A stretch of DNA of 60,000 bases from Diphasiastrum complanatum (taxonomy: Eukaryota > Streptophyta > Lycopodiopsida > Lycopodiales > Lycopodiaceae): assembly GCA_029204225.1 (NCBI GenBank), contig CM055093.1, positions 24,597,912 to 24,657,911 of the forward strand, read 5' to 3'. Each line of letters opens with the position of its first letter. The stretch's first letter is position 1. Positions 1 through 10,904 of this stretch are shown here, one piece after another. The notes under the pieces are model-generated. The model ran no database searches, was not told the DNA's origin, and saw nothing but the letters and a program-made list of their open reading frames with translations. Both the position numbers and the translations under genes were made by a program.

Positions 1-2
1 GC

Positions 3-101
3 CAAGCACTCCAAACCGCCAAAGCGACCGGAAGACGAGCAATCTATCGTGATGGAGTTGTTCGGTACCTTGATGGTCCTGCATCCAGAAACAACCTATA
101 G
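3..101 (+). pseudogene. C-terminal tail of LINE ORF1 (partial)
   Basis: An open frame enters from the left edge and stops at TAG 99-101, just before the endonuclease ORF begins in the same frame. The visible residues are basic and include RAIYRDGVVRYLDGPASRNN. I assign it to ORF1 only by position, because LINE ORF1 normally ends just before ORF2. No zinc knuckle or RRM is visible in these 32 residues. Confidence 0.35.
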
Positions 102-149
102 GAAATTGGGGTCCCCGGGCATGGGAGCATCCCGGGACCCCCTCCACAC

Positions 150-3100
150 CACCTACATCTTGGAATATGGAACTGTAATGGCATACACTCATCATCCACG
201 GCTGGAGATCTTACCGACTTCATCACAGGCAGAGATATATTATTTTTTATGGAGACGCATGAGAGCCCAGAGAGAGGACTACCCACATTTGCAGGTTACA
301 GATGGAATTCAGTTTATAGGACAGAGACTCGATCAGCGAGTGGCAGAGGTTCGGGTGGAGTTGCATGTCTTTATCGAGAGTCACTACAACCAGTTATAGA
401 GTTTCTCCGACATGATGCACAGGCACGATACATATGGGCTCATATCACTGGGCGAGCTATCGGTTTGGATAGGGATCTCTTCATTGCTACCTGCTACTTC
501 CCTCCAGAGTCGTCCTCCTTTGCAGACGGCTCTAGCTCTCCTTATACTGATCTCTCCGCTGACATTGTCAGATTTACAGATCGAGGTTATGTCCTTCTCA
601 TTGGCGACTTCAATGCCAGGACTGCTACCAGACAGGTGGATTTCCACGACACTGATGACATATTACATACACGAGCTATTTATTGTGAGGACATTGGCAT
701 CATTAGGACCTCAGAGGATATGATGGGCCCTATCACGAGTTATGGAGAGTACCTTCTACAGATGGGTGAGGCTCACGAGTTGGCCATTTACAATGGCTTG
801 GCTTGTTGGCCACATTCTAGCAGATTCACTTGCCATCCACATAGCGGAGGACACAGTGTTGTCGACTATCTCATGGGGTCACCAACTTTTATCCCACTTA
901 TATCTGATTTCCACATTCTTCCCACTACCCTTTCCGATCACTCCTTCCTATCTTTCAATATGGGCTCCATCCCGACTTCCCAACCACCCATTATTCCACC
1001 CATCTCTCGTGCACCCAAATACACCTTTGATCGCTCTCACGTCAAGACATACCAGGACGCCGTCAGTTCATCTCTTTGTCATTTTCCCCACCACACGTCG
1101 TTGGAGACACAAGCTATCTTCCTTACCACGTCACTACATACCGCTCAGCATTTTCCTTTCCCTCCAAACCACATCGACGCCCACCCACTCCGTCACACCC
1201 TAGCCGACCTCCCTGGTTTGACGCCGAGTGTCGTATCCTCCATCTCCAAGTTACCCAAGCTAGATTGCATAATACACACCTTCTTCCTGCAACTCGTTGA
1301 TCTTTCCATTATGCCCTCCGACGGAAGAAACGGATGTATGAAACACAAAAAGGGAAAAACTTGATCAATTCCCTTGGTAGTTCCTCATCTGGTGCCTTCT
1401 GGAGAGAATTCATCCCCCGTCCCCCACCTCCTCCCCTCACTGACCTCCATACCTGGACTGCATATGCCACTACCTTATATACTGTACCGACGGACACACC
1501 CATCTCCATTTCTCCCCGACCGACTACTTTCACTTTCTTCACCCGGGACATGGTCTTGACCGTCATCACAAAACTGAAAACTTGTCGCACCCATGACATT
1601 GACGACCTTGAATCCGAACTATTAATCCATGCTGCAGATATACTTTCACCGATCCTAGCCACTTTGCTTAATCAAGCAGTTGTCTCCGGCTTCCCTTCCT
1701 CCTGGTGCACCAACATCATCCACCCCATTCATAAAACTGGTGACCCCATGGACCCTGGAAACTATCGCACCATTATGATTGGACACATCATTGCTAAGTT
1801 ATATGGCACCATCCTACAGTCAGCAGTCAGTTCTGAGGCAGAGTCTAGGAGAATACATGCATTGGGCCAGGCAGGTTTCAGAGCACAACTCCACCACAGA
1901 TCATATCTTCACCCTTCGGGCCATTATTGAGGAGGCTAGACACAGAAGAGAACGGGTCTACTGTTGTTTTGTTGACTTTAGGAAAGCCTTCGACTCTGTT
2001 CCACGATCCCTTCTCATTCAACGTCTACGTGATCTTGGTTTTTCTACTGACATGATCTTAGTTGTGATGGCACTATATGAGAGAGTCCTTGGATGTTTTC
2101 GGAGTGATACCGGCATCTCAGACCACATCTGGAGCACTATTGGCGTGAAACAGGGTTGTTCTCTATCCCCAACCCTGTTTGGACTATATATTGACGAGCT
2201 TGAGAGAGTTATTGAGGGATGCGGTGGCACAGGTTGCAGGCTTGGGAGCATCTTGATTGCTATACTTTTATATGCAGATGATGTGGTCCTCCTATCTTCT
2301 TCCAGAGAGGGATTACAGCGACAGCTGGACAGCCTTCATGCCTTCTGCAGTAGATGGGAATTGGAGGTTAACATATTGAAAACCAAAGCTATGGTTTTCA
2401 ACACATCGAGAGCTTTTATGCAGCGCCAGGAACTCATCTTTGATAGGCAACCCTTGGAGGTCGTATCTTCTTACACTTACCTTGGCGTGCTTTTTACAGG
2501 TCCTATCTTTGGCATGCGACAGGCAGCCTCCGCCAGACTTGGTAAGGGTCACGCCTCCCTTGTCCAGTTAGAGCACTTCTGTTTCAGACGGTTTATTCGG
2601 AATGCCTCGAGTAAATGTCAGCTTTTTGATACTCTAGTTACTCCCACAGCCCTATATGCAGCAGAGGTATGGTGTGCAGGTCTTACATCTTCGGATTGGG
2701 CCAATATTTCACGACTGCAGGTTCTCATGCTATCTCGTATGATACGGGCTAAGCCATTTGTCCCACATCAGATTATCCTGACAGAGTTCGCGGTCCCTCC
2801 CATTCAGCTATCCGCCATCTTTCAGCTTATTCTACATATTCAGCGTATTATGACGTTACCCACAAATGAGCAGAGATACACACAGACGGCACTTGCCTCC
2901 TCGCGAGACCTTTATGATCAGGGACATCGACTATCATGGTTTTCTCAGGCCTCCCGGATACTAGATACACTTGGGATTTCTATCACAGACCTTCCATCGG
3001 GCACCCATGAGTATATCAGACGCTTTCTCTATAGAGCATACCTGAGCCGGACATGGCAGGGACAACTCGGGGTCAAACCCGACTATTACAGGACACACTT

Positions 3101-3821
3101 TCTGGAGCTAGACACAGTTGGATTTCTAGTTTTACCACACTATCTCACCTCGGGGCTATCTCATGGGCTCCGATTTATTCTGGGCCAGTTCCGAGTGTCC
3201 TCACACCAGTTGGCGATTGAGACTGGACGCTTCTAGGGTACCACACGTGAGGAGCGTTTTTGTCAATTATGCTCATTATCTATGGTTGAGACAGAGGAGC
3301 ATTTCCTTTTCACATGTCCAGCTTACTATGAGATTAGAGGACAATATCATTGCCTTTTTCGTCAGACACCAGTTACATTACGATCCCTCATCTCATATGA
3401 GGACCCTAGATGTGTGGCACTTATGATACGTGAGATGTCCCTCCTGCGTCAGGACCTATGTCAGACAACTCAGCACACCTACCCAGACTCACAGTCTCAG
3501 ATTACATCCTTCTTCTCTCGCCGGAGATCACGCTCTGATGCAGACATGACTGACAGCGATTGCAACGACATTCCCAGACCTAGGATGCAGAGACGACGCA
3601 TCGGTCACGAGAGTTACACGCCCTACCAGACCTCTTACACAGAGACACACTATACATGCTCTTGTTCACAGGCGACGTCAGCGGGCTCCTGCACTTCCTC
3701 ATGCTACAGCTCTCATCACATCCTTCTACAGCGCCAGTACAGACCTGGCATCTTGACATGGACACATTTGACTACCATGCACAGAGATTATCATTTATGT
3801 AGTTATCTTAACTTGTACTAG
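150..3821 (+). pseudogene. LINE ORF2: APE endonuclease + reverse transcriptase + zinc knuckle, broken
   Basis: The endonuclease runs from about 150 to 960: WNCNG near the start, the acidic ETHE at 252, LLIGDFNAR at about 595, and a C-terminal TTLSDHSFL. A linker with WFDAE follows at about 1220. The RT runs from about 1720 to 2400: NYRTI, GQAGFR, FVDFRKAFDS at about 1970, KQGCSLSPTLFGLYI at about 2150, and the catalytic YADD at about 2270. The C-terminal knuckle at 3258-3335 reads CQLC...EEHFLFTC. I saw no RNase H. The frame is 0 up to about 1190, then +2 to about 1880, then 0 again. TGA at 1298-1300 stands where CGA (Arg) would fit, and TAG at 3234-3236 where CAG (Gln) would fit. The order and motifs are certain; the domain edges are approximate. 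Confidence 0.88.
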
Positions 3822-3944
3822 ATGTTTCCTTTTTTTCTTTATTACAGTTTTTGGAGGCGTTTACACGCTCCACGGTTACCACATACTTGACATGTATTTC
3901 CTTAGTCTTATATGCCTTTTGGCATGGAAAAGACATTAATAAAG

Positions 3945-3963
3945 CTTCTTCTTCTTCTTCTCT
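3945..3963 (+). repeat. (TTC)n tail at the LINE 3' end
   Basis: A short TTC run directly follows an AATAAAG-like sequence at the end of the LINE 3' UTR. Simple-repeat tails in place of poly(A) are known in several LINE families. It marks the 3' boundary of the insertion. Confidence 0.7.
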
Positions 3964-4078
3964 TCGTGAAGATCAACTCCATCTATTCAAATACCTTAAC
4001 AATCACAGAGAGAAACTTGCTTCCCATGATTCTTTGCTTCTAGTTGTGCAATCACACCTTTAGAAGTTGACGTGGGCT

Positions 4079-4193
4079 TAGAAACCGGCAGGTAACTGAG
4101 TACTTGGTTCGTTGGAAAGGAAGCTCCGAAGACGATGATACCTGGGAAAAGGAACGTGACCTTAGACTGAGGTTCCCAGATTTTCTTCCTTAG
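4079..4193 (+). pseudogene. Chromodomain C-terminus of a gypsy integrase (element gypsy-1)
   Basis: The frame ending at TAG 4191-4193 contains RQVTEYLVRWKGSSEDDDTW followed by EKERDL. This is a classic chromodomain core: aromatic Y, the VRWKG strand, and an acidic patch before TW. Chromoviral gypsy integrases carry this at their C-terminus, where it directs integration to marked chromatin. Only the end of pol survives; the LINE lies immediately upstream. A purine-rich tract at 4208-4220 and an LTR at 4221 follow, as expected for the 3' end of such an element. Confidence 0.85.
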
Positions 4194-4207
4194 ATGAGGA
4201 ATCTTTT

Positions 4208-4220
4208 AAGGAGGAGGGAA
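4208..4220 (+). other. Polypurine tract of gypsy-1
   Basis: AAGGAGGAGGGAA lies directly before the LTR start TGTTAG and just after the chromodomain stop. In LTR elements this tract primes plus-strand synthesis. Confidence 0.75.
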
Positions 4221-4669
4221 TGTTAGTGACCCAACTCCCTTGGGTCCCAAACCTAAACTTGAGACTGGACGATGACTAGGCCTGTTGACTTGAGCGGTGA
4301 CTCGTGAACCTGCATGGTTACCACGTGTCGTGATCTAGGATGTGCGCATGGCTTGGAGTCTCCCACCTTGGAGGTATACAAGGGGAGGAGGACTCATTTG
4401 CCATCCATTCTATCTACCTAGGAGAAGGTGGATGGAGAGCAGCGTGCACGGCCAGGATGAGTGCTAGCTTGAGGCAGGAGATGGCTGAGAGCCTAGGCAG
4501 TGGTATGGGACACTGTCTAGGATGGATGTTGGATCTTGCTTGATATGGTCACAGGCCAAGGCACGGAGGGTGGACCCGGATTAGGTCCTATGGCGGGGTG
4601 GTACGTGAATCGTTCGGTCTCTTGTGGTTAACCGGCACCTGGAGGTATGCAGTAAGAGAGAGTCTAACA
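4221..4669 (+). repeat. LTR of gypsy-1 (449 bp, 3' LTR)
   Basis: It begins TGTTAG and ends CTAACA, a perfect 6-bp terminal inverted repeat with the canonical TG...CA. A TATA-like TATACAAG sits at 4375-4382. A polypurine tract precedes it. No second copy is recognisable in the window; the LTR at 9.7-10.0 kb differs, so this LTR does not pair with the gypsy element that follows it. Confidence 0.8.
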
Positions 4670-5375
4670 ATAAGGTTGGTGCATATTTTTCAGATTGTAG
4701 CCTACATTTTCAGCCTACAAATCTACCTTTTTGCAAGTTTCCGGCGTTGTTTGGAGGAGGATCAGCACCCATTTCCAATGCCCAATTTCAGGCCATCTGC
4801 ATCTGCTTTTTGCTGGTTTTTCGTCGTCGTTTGGAGGACCAGCACCCATTTCTAGCGCCTATTTTCAGCTAGTTCATCACCCACTTTTCAGCAATTTCCA
4901 GCGCCTATTCCAGCACATTTTCAGCGCCAATTTCCAGCTTGTTCTAACAGGATTTGGCTGATTGGCAACTATATTGGCGTCATCTTCAGCTTTTCACCTA
5001 TCTTGTTGGCACTACCGTTAGGATCGGCACCCACCCAGGTACTTGCTTGCTTTTTTCGCTTTCCCTACACACTTTTTGTAGTCCCCTTTTATCATTTTTT
5101 TAGCATCCATTTGCTGCCATTTCCAGAGCCCATCTCCTACTATTTCCATTTGCACCTACGTTTTGCACCTATTTGCTGCCATTTTTGGCGCCTATCTAGT
5201 GCTATTTCCAGTGCCCTATTCCCTCATCATTTTTGCCATTTTCCTGTCCCAAAAAACCAGCCTTTTTGCCTGTTTTCCAGCGCCCTCTTACTGAGACCAT
5301 TTTGCTTCAAGGGGATACCACACTGCCAGAGATCCTTCATCATCCTAGCAAAGCCCCTTTATTCCCCATACCGAG

Positions 5376-6384
5376 TTGACTACTACCTCTCTCTCTCCAT
5401 CTTTAGGAGGTGCTTCTGGTAGTACGTTTGGTCAATCCTCATATGGTGGTAGTCTTTTTGGCTCTCCTTATGGGTCTCCCACACCACCACCTGAATTTCC
5501 CTTAGTACCACCGGCTTTCCCTCCCCTACTTTTCTTGGAAGTCAGGAGCCACATTTTGCTCGTGATTTTTGTGATCGCATCCAGCTTACCACTTATTATG
5601 GCTCGTCTGATTGGAATATTTTGGAGAATTGGTTCTTAGAGACCTATTTTCTTATGTATCCCAAGACTGAAACCCAGAAAATCCAGTTGGTTGCATTATA
5701 TTTAGATGGTCGAGCTCAGACTTGGTGGCGTGTACATGGCCTACCTTTTGTCATGACCTTCGTATGGCTATGATTGACCCCGAGCTTTCTCACCTTTTTG
5801 GTAATCTCCACCCTACTAAGCTTATTTCACGCTTTATTAATGGTCTTCGAGGTTCTTTACGATATGATGTGTCATCTTTCCAACCTGGCCACTACCTTGC
5901 AGCATAAGTACCCTGAGTTATCCACTTCCTCTCGTTTTTCTCGCCCTTGTTTAGGGACGCCTACTATTTCAGTTGCTTCTCCTGCCCCGGCTTCTACAAC
6001 TCTCATTCTTGCTCGGCCTCCTGCACCCCACTCCACCTTTGTTCGTCGTTGTTCCATCATAGAGTTCACTAAGATTCAGCAAAAGCGTCTCTGTTATCAC
6101 TGTAAGAGCTCAGACCACATGGCCCGTGACTATCGTCATACTCCTGGCCCTACTACAGCTGTTTTTTACCATGAGGGCATTACTCCTGATGATTCAGACA
6201 TTTACATCCAGATTCTTGATAGTCTTGATCCACCTCCTGTTGATGTCTCGGCTGACCCTCCTGCTGATCCTACTCCTGTCGCTTGCCATGCACAGCTTGC
6301 TTATGCTACTTGGGCTGGTCGTCCTTGTCCTCGTTCTATTCGGTTACGTGTCCGCACTTGGGGCGAGAGTATATTGCTTTGGTA
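5376..6384 (+). pseudogene. gypsy-2 gag with a damaged zinc knuckle
   Basis: A Ser/Gly/Pro-rich start (about 5376-5520) is followed, after a frameshift, by a capsid-type segment with LENWFLETYF and LDGRAQTWW at about 5620-5730, then LISRFINGLRG at about 5820. The nucleocapsid knuckle reads CYHCKSSDHMARDY, so the last Cys of C-x2-C-x4-H-x4-C is Tyr at about 6129 (TGT to TAT). The frame starts at TTG, not ATG. It spans at least three frames. Gag would form the cytoplasmic particle; this copy cannot. Confidence 0.8.
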
Positions 6385-8110
6385 GATACATGCGTACACA
6401 TTCATTTATTAGCAGTTACATTTCCACCAGGATTCGTGCTACACTTGTTCCTACTTCCCAGCCTACATCATTCCTATAGAGCACTATGACATTATTTTTG
6501 GTGCAGACTGCTTCTCCTCACTTGGAACTGTTGTTGTGGATCTATCTCAGCAGACACTTTCCTTTACTCATGCTGGTCAGCATCATTCACTTGCTGGTAT
6601 TGATTTTCAGGGTGACTATCAGTTGGTTACCGAGAAGCAATTTATGCGTAGCCTGCCAAAGGCTCAGGGCGCAGCTCTTCTTTCCATCCAGAGTACATCA
6701 ATTGTTGTTTCTCTTTCACCATCTGTGTCTCTGCCACCATTATGTGATGTCAACCACCATATCTATAGATCTTATTCCTGGTGCCACCCCACCTTCTCGT
6801 GCACCATATCATATGTCTAAAGTCGAACGTGATGAGGTTCAGCTCCAAATTGCTTCTCTTTTACGTTAGGGCCTCATTGTAGCTAGTCATAGTCCCTTTG
6901 GTGCCCATGTTCTTCTTGTTGCTTAAAAAGATGGGACCAAAGTGCCTTGAACAAGCTTATAATCCGTAATCAATATCCTATTCCTCATATGGATGACCTT
7001 TTTCATCAGCTTGGCACTTCTTCTATCTTTTCCAAGATTGACCTTCGTTCTAGATACTATCAGATTAGGATGCATCCTTCTGATGAGCATAAGACTGCAC
7101 TCACTTAGGTTTGTATGAGTTTCGTGTTCTTCCCTTTGGTGTTCAAAATGGTCCACCCACGTTTCAGAATGCTATGAATAATGTTTTACGTCCTCTTCTT
7201 GGTGTTTGTTCTTTAGTTTATTTTGAAGAAATTCTTGTTTTTAGTACCTCTTTGTCTGACCATGTGTTGCATCTCTCGTCTGTGTTTGAGTTACTTGTTA
7301 AGCATCAGTTGTTTGCTAAATTGTTCAAAATGTTCCTTTGTTGTTGCTGAGATTGAGTTTTTGGGTTTCCTTGTTTGTGATGGTCGTATTCGTCTTGATC
7401 CTCGGAAAGTCCAAGTTATTGAGGATTGGCATGTTCCAACCAACGTTCATTCTGTTCGTATGTTTTTAGGTAAGGTTACCCATCTTCGTAGTCCTATTAA
7501 GTATTTCGCCACTATGGCTGCCCCACTTCATTCTTTGTTGAAAAAGTCTCATAAGTTTGTTTGGACTTCTGAGTGTCATATTGCTTTTGATGCTTTACGT
7601 CATGCCATCGTTTCGGCCGCCGTTTTGTGTTTGCCACAATTTGATCAAAGGTTTATTGTTGAGACTGATGCTAGTTCCGTTGGTCTAGGCGCTCTTCTTC
7701 GTCAGTCTGAGTGTGTCATTGCTTACGAGTCTCGTCGTTTGCGCTCTTATGAGCAATGTTACGTTGTTCATGAGAAAGAGCTACTTCCTGTTATCCATGC
7801 TCTTAAGAAGTGGTGCAATTAGTTGTAACGTGTTCCTTTTGATATTATTATTGGTTATCAGTCTCTTCGTTATCTCTTATCTCAGCGTGACCTTAGTGAT
7901 CATCAGTATCATTGGTTATAGTTTTTACAATCTTTCCATTTTGACATTTTGTATCATCCAGGAAAGTCGAACACGGCAACTAATGCTTTGTCTCACCTTC
8001 CGACTTTGGTACATAGTCTTGTTGGTTATGTTCCTTCTTGGTTTGATGATTTACTGGCTGCATATTTGACTTGTGATGTTTATCATCTCGTCCACTTCCT
8101 TCCTCTCGAA
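6340..8110 (+). pseudogene. gypsy-2 protease, reverse transcriptase and RNase H, inactivated
   Basis: The protease-like ALVDTC at about 6378 has Cys where the aspartic protease D-T-G needs Gly. The RT begins with SRAPYHMSKVE at about 6795 and continues with KIDLRS..YQIRMHP (about 7036), RVLPFGVQNGPPTFQ (about 7125) and the active site written as VYFEEILVF at about 7215, with both catalytic Asp replaced by Glu. RNase H shows FIVETDASSVGLGALL (about 7650), YVVHEKELLPVIHAL (about 7765), then ILYHPGKSNTATNALS (about 7945). Several stops sit where CAG or CAA would fit (6867, 7819-7826, 7918). Confidence 0.85.
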
Positions 8111-8160
8111 AGTTCTAGGTTTATATTGTTGTTGATGATCGTTTATATCATTATGGTGCT

Positions 8161-9504
8161 TTGTGTATTCCTAGTTCTCTTTCCATTCGTTCTCAGTTGT
8201 TGTCTAATGCTCATGCTTCTCCTATTGGTGGCCATTTTGGTTTTCAGAAGTCTTATGCTCGTCTTAAAGACCATTTCTATTGGCCATCCATGAAGTCTAA
8301 GCTAGCACATTTTATCTGTGAGTGTACGTTTTGTGCCTGTAATAAATATTCTCGTGCTAAGTCCGATGGCTTGCTCCAGAGTTGGCCCATTCCTCATTGC
8401 CAGTGGACAAACATTTCTATGGACTCTATCCTTGGCCTTCCTCATACCCGGCGTGGTAATGACTCATGTATGGTGGTGGTAGATCGGTTCTCAAAACAGG
8501 CACATTTTATACCAGTCCGCAATACTATTACAACTGGAGCAGTGCGCACGCCTTTTTATATCAAAGATTTTTCAACTGCATGGTTTTCCACGTACTATCC
8601 TTTCTGATCGGGATAGTAAGTTTAGATCTACCTTTTGGACAGAGCTTATGCATATTTTGGATGTACAACTTCTTATGGGTATTGCTTATCATTCTATTGT
8701 TGATGGGCAGACTGTCGGATCCTTGAGGATTATCTTCGGCACTTTGTTTCTCCTTCAGAGAAGGATTGGGATCAACATTTATGTTTGGCAGAGTATAGCT
8801 ATAATAGCTCTGTTAGTGAGTTTTTCCTTTCTTATTGGCTCATGGGTATGCTCCTCTTTTGTTAGGGGTGCCTCTTCCTCCTGATGATACACCAGTCACC
8901 ATTGCTTCTTTTTTATCAGGTGCTCGGGAGCTTATTGCCAGGCCTACTACTCATTTACAGCAGGTCCAGCAGCGCTATCACACTTCTGTTGATCGCCATT
9001 GTTTGTCATGTCCAGTTTCAGATTGGCGATATGGTTTATCTTCGGCTACGTTTTGTGCGACATCATTTTGTTCAAGGCCACGATTCTACTGAGAAGCTTG
9101 CACCACGTTATTATGGGCCTTATCGTATTCTGGAGTGCCTCAATCTTGTTACATATCGCTTACAGGTACCTAATACTACACATGCCTGTGATACCTTTCA
9201 TGTTAGCCTATTACGTGCTGCCATTGAGGATGATGCTCCTCGTGATCTCACATTTTCTTTAGATCTTGAGTTGTTTCCTTTCTTACCAGCTGCCATTCTC
9301 CAGGTTTGCCTTCAGCATAGTCGGTGTCGTCGGCAAGTTTAGTTTTTGGTACAGTGGGATGGTCGTCCTATTGAGGAGGCCACATGGGAGCCTATTGATG
9401 TTTTTTATCATACACCCTTATTGGCAGATCAGGCTCGAGGCCTCATGGCCTTGGTTATTTCCTCTACCATGGATATCATTGCTGATGTTCCCTCTACCTC
9501 ATGA
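8161..9504 (+). pseudogene. gypsy-2 integrase with C-terminal chromodomain, broken
   Basis: The HHCC module is at about 8200-8345: NAHASPIGGHFG, then CTFCACNK. The core has SMDSILGLP (first Asp, about 8420) and VVVDRFSKQAHF (about 8475). After a frameshift come LSDRDSKF (second Asp, about 8605) and VDGQT at about 8700. Bases are lost right after VDGQT, so the usual Glu of the DDE triad is missing. The GPY-like part is at about 9090-9220 (APRYYGPYRILE, CDTFHVSLLRA). The chromodomain (FLVQWDGRPIEEATWEPI) follows a TAG at 9340-9342 that sits where CAG is expected, and ends at TGA 9502-9504. Confidence 0.85.
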
Positions 9505-9693
9505 TTCAGCTAGCCATGGCTATTTCTTTTTTGCATCTACATCACATTATTGTAGTAGTTGCTTAGTACTTGCTTTAGACTTGTATGTTGCTTGTAAGTT
9601 GTGGGGTATCTATTGTGACGACTTATGTCCTCTCCATCAGTACTCCATTAGTTCATGCTTTTTCAATATTTAGCGTACTTTGTTTTTCTGCAG

Positions 9694-10020
9694 GGGAGAG
9701 TTATGGACTCGGCTCATTACATTCGCCGCGTCCATTCTTTTATTCTTTATTATGCATAAGCAGGCCTATGGGCCCTTTTATTTCATGTACTGGCCTTGGG
9801 CCCTATTTGGTCACATTTTTAGGACTTGGTCATATTGATTTAGAATGGGGGTCCCCTATTGGGGGGGCACACTATTTTCCCTCCAAATCTTCTGCCTCCC
9901 TCTATTTTTGAATTCCTACTTTGGGGTTCATTGGTAGGGTATATATAGGGCAGCATTGTAGTCTTTTATTCAATGGATGATGATTGCTCTTCTTCAGCCT
10001 AATAAAATATTCTTTGTTTC
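9694..10020 (+). repeat. Probable 3' LTR of gypsy-2
   Basis: A purine tract (GGGGAGAG, 9694-9701) follows the end of pol. Downstream are a TATA box (GGTATATATAGGG, about 9937) and an AATAAA signal at about 10002. This U3-R order fits an LTR. Exact ends are not resolved, because no partner copy is present. A diverged relative seems to lie at 55.13-55.40 kb. Confidence 0.6.
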
Positions 10021-10604
10021 ATGCTTTCTAGCCTAAGTCATGCTTTCTAGCATAGCTAGTGAATCTTAGCTTGTAACTCCCTCATATAACTGAAGCAGGA
10101 TGAAACATAGCAAACTACTAATGCAGTTTGGAATAGGAATCCTTCAGGGACACTTGGGAAGCAATGTGACTACTAATTCTCATGATACACCATAAGCTAT
10201 ACCTAGTAACATGATCTCATCTAGTAAGAGGCCTACATTCCAGGGAGAGTACTATCACTAAACTATAGGAGGAACTTGCTGAAGAAAAAGAAAAGTGGAA
10301 GAGGAGGCAAATATCGTAGAAGAGATGTCACTTAGCAGGCAATGCATGAAAGGAAGGGAAAAGATGGTCATAACAACTTAGACACTCAAGGAGTAGAAGC
10401 TCAATTATGGAGGTAAAAGATTCTCATAACCTTGGGAATAGGACAACCTGCTTGCTAAGGAGTTGCAAGGACTACAAGAAGATTCTTGGACAGGTAAACA
10501 TTGGCTCCTTCCTGTCTTGGATCGCTAGATGCAGTATTCAATTGCCAAAGACTTATATAGAATAAGATCCTTAAGTCCTATTTGTTATAGAAATCATAGA
10601 TAGA
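10021..10604. other. Non-coding stretch, probably intron 4 of the WDR6-like gene
   Basis: There are stops in all frames at short spacing and no recognisable domain on either strand. A short duplication of TCATGCTTTCTAGC lies at about 10019-10053. Nothing else could be assigned. Confidence 0.6.
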
Positions 10605-10790
10605 TGCACTGCGTTTCAGAATCGCGGTTCAGAAACGCGTTTCTGAAATTTTAAAAAAAAATCCAGAAACGTTTTTTATAGATATATATATTTTTTGGTT
10701 TTTTTATGGGCAATATGGGTATCAGATGAAAGCTCTAATTAAGAGCATAATTACTGTGTAGTTTGTCGACTGTTTCGGGTGCAGGATGGT
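10605..10790. repeat. GC-palindrome repeat, relative of the hAT-like MITE at 56 kb
   Basis: A head rich in inverted words includes the perfect 20-bp palindrome TTCAGAAACGCGTTTCTGAA (about 10629-10648). An A/T-rich run follows, then GGCAATATGGGTATCAGATG. The minus strand of 56.40-56.69 kb shows the same order: GC palindromes, A/T run, then CAATATGGGTATCATGTGAAAG. The two are therefore copies of one family. The far end of this copy could not be found, so it may be truncated. Confidence 0.65.
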
Positions 10791-10904
10791 CCAGTTCAGG
10801 TGCATTAATCCATGTTGGGTTCTGTCAAGGATAAAAATTCAAAACTAACCTCTAGCCTGTCTGTTACGATCACAGATGGTCCCAGTAAGTGTGTTTTCGC
10901 TCAG

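Larger units (their letters stand above)
1..3965 (+). mobile_element. Degenerate LINE (non-LTR retrotransposon), 5' end outside the window
   Basis: The order of parts is: the tail of a first ORF, an APE-type endonuclease, a reverse transcriptase, a C-terminal CCHC-like knuckle, a short 3' UTR and a (TTC)n tail at about 3945-3963. No LTRs or integrase are present. This is the LINE plan with an endonuclease that nicks the target for target-primed reverse transcription. The element follows directly on into the chromodomain end of a gypsy element, so it probably inserted into that gypsy copy; the left target-site duplication lies outside the window. The exact clade (L1-like or another) cannot be fixed by eye. 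It is dead, with two frameshifts and two stops in ORF2. Confidence 0.9.
4670..10020 (+). mobile_element. Decayed chromodomain-bearing gypsy element (gypsy-2)
   Basis: The full gypsy order is present on the plus strand: leader, gag, protease, RT, RNase H, integrase, chromodomain, 3' LTR. The leader (4680-5375) is built from repeats of TTTCAGC/GCACCCATTTCC-type words and has no open frame. No matching 5' LTR could be found, and the left boundary is set only by the end of gypsy-1. Coding is broken by many stops and shifts, so the element cannot be autonomous. It probably lies inside intron 4 of the WDR6-like gene. Confidence 0.85.

Noticed and set aside
4221-10020. Pairing the 4221 LTR and the 9694 LTR as the two ends of gypsy-2
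   Set aside because: Their sequences do not match, and a different chromodomain end and polypurine tract precede the 4221 LTR.
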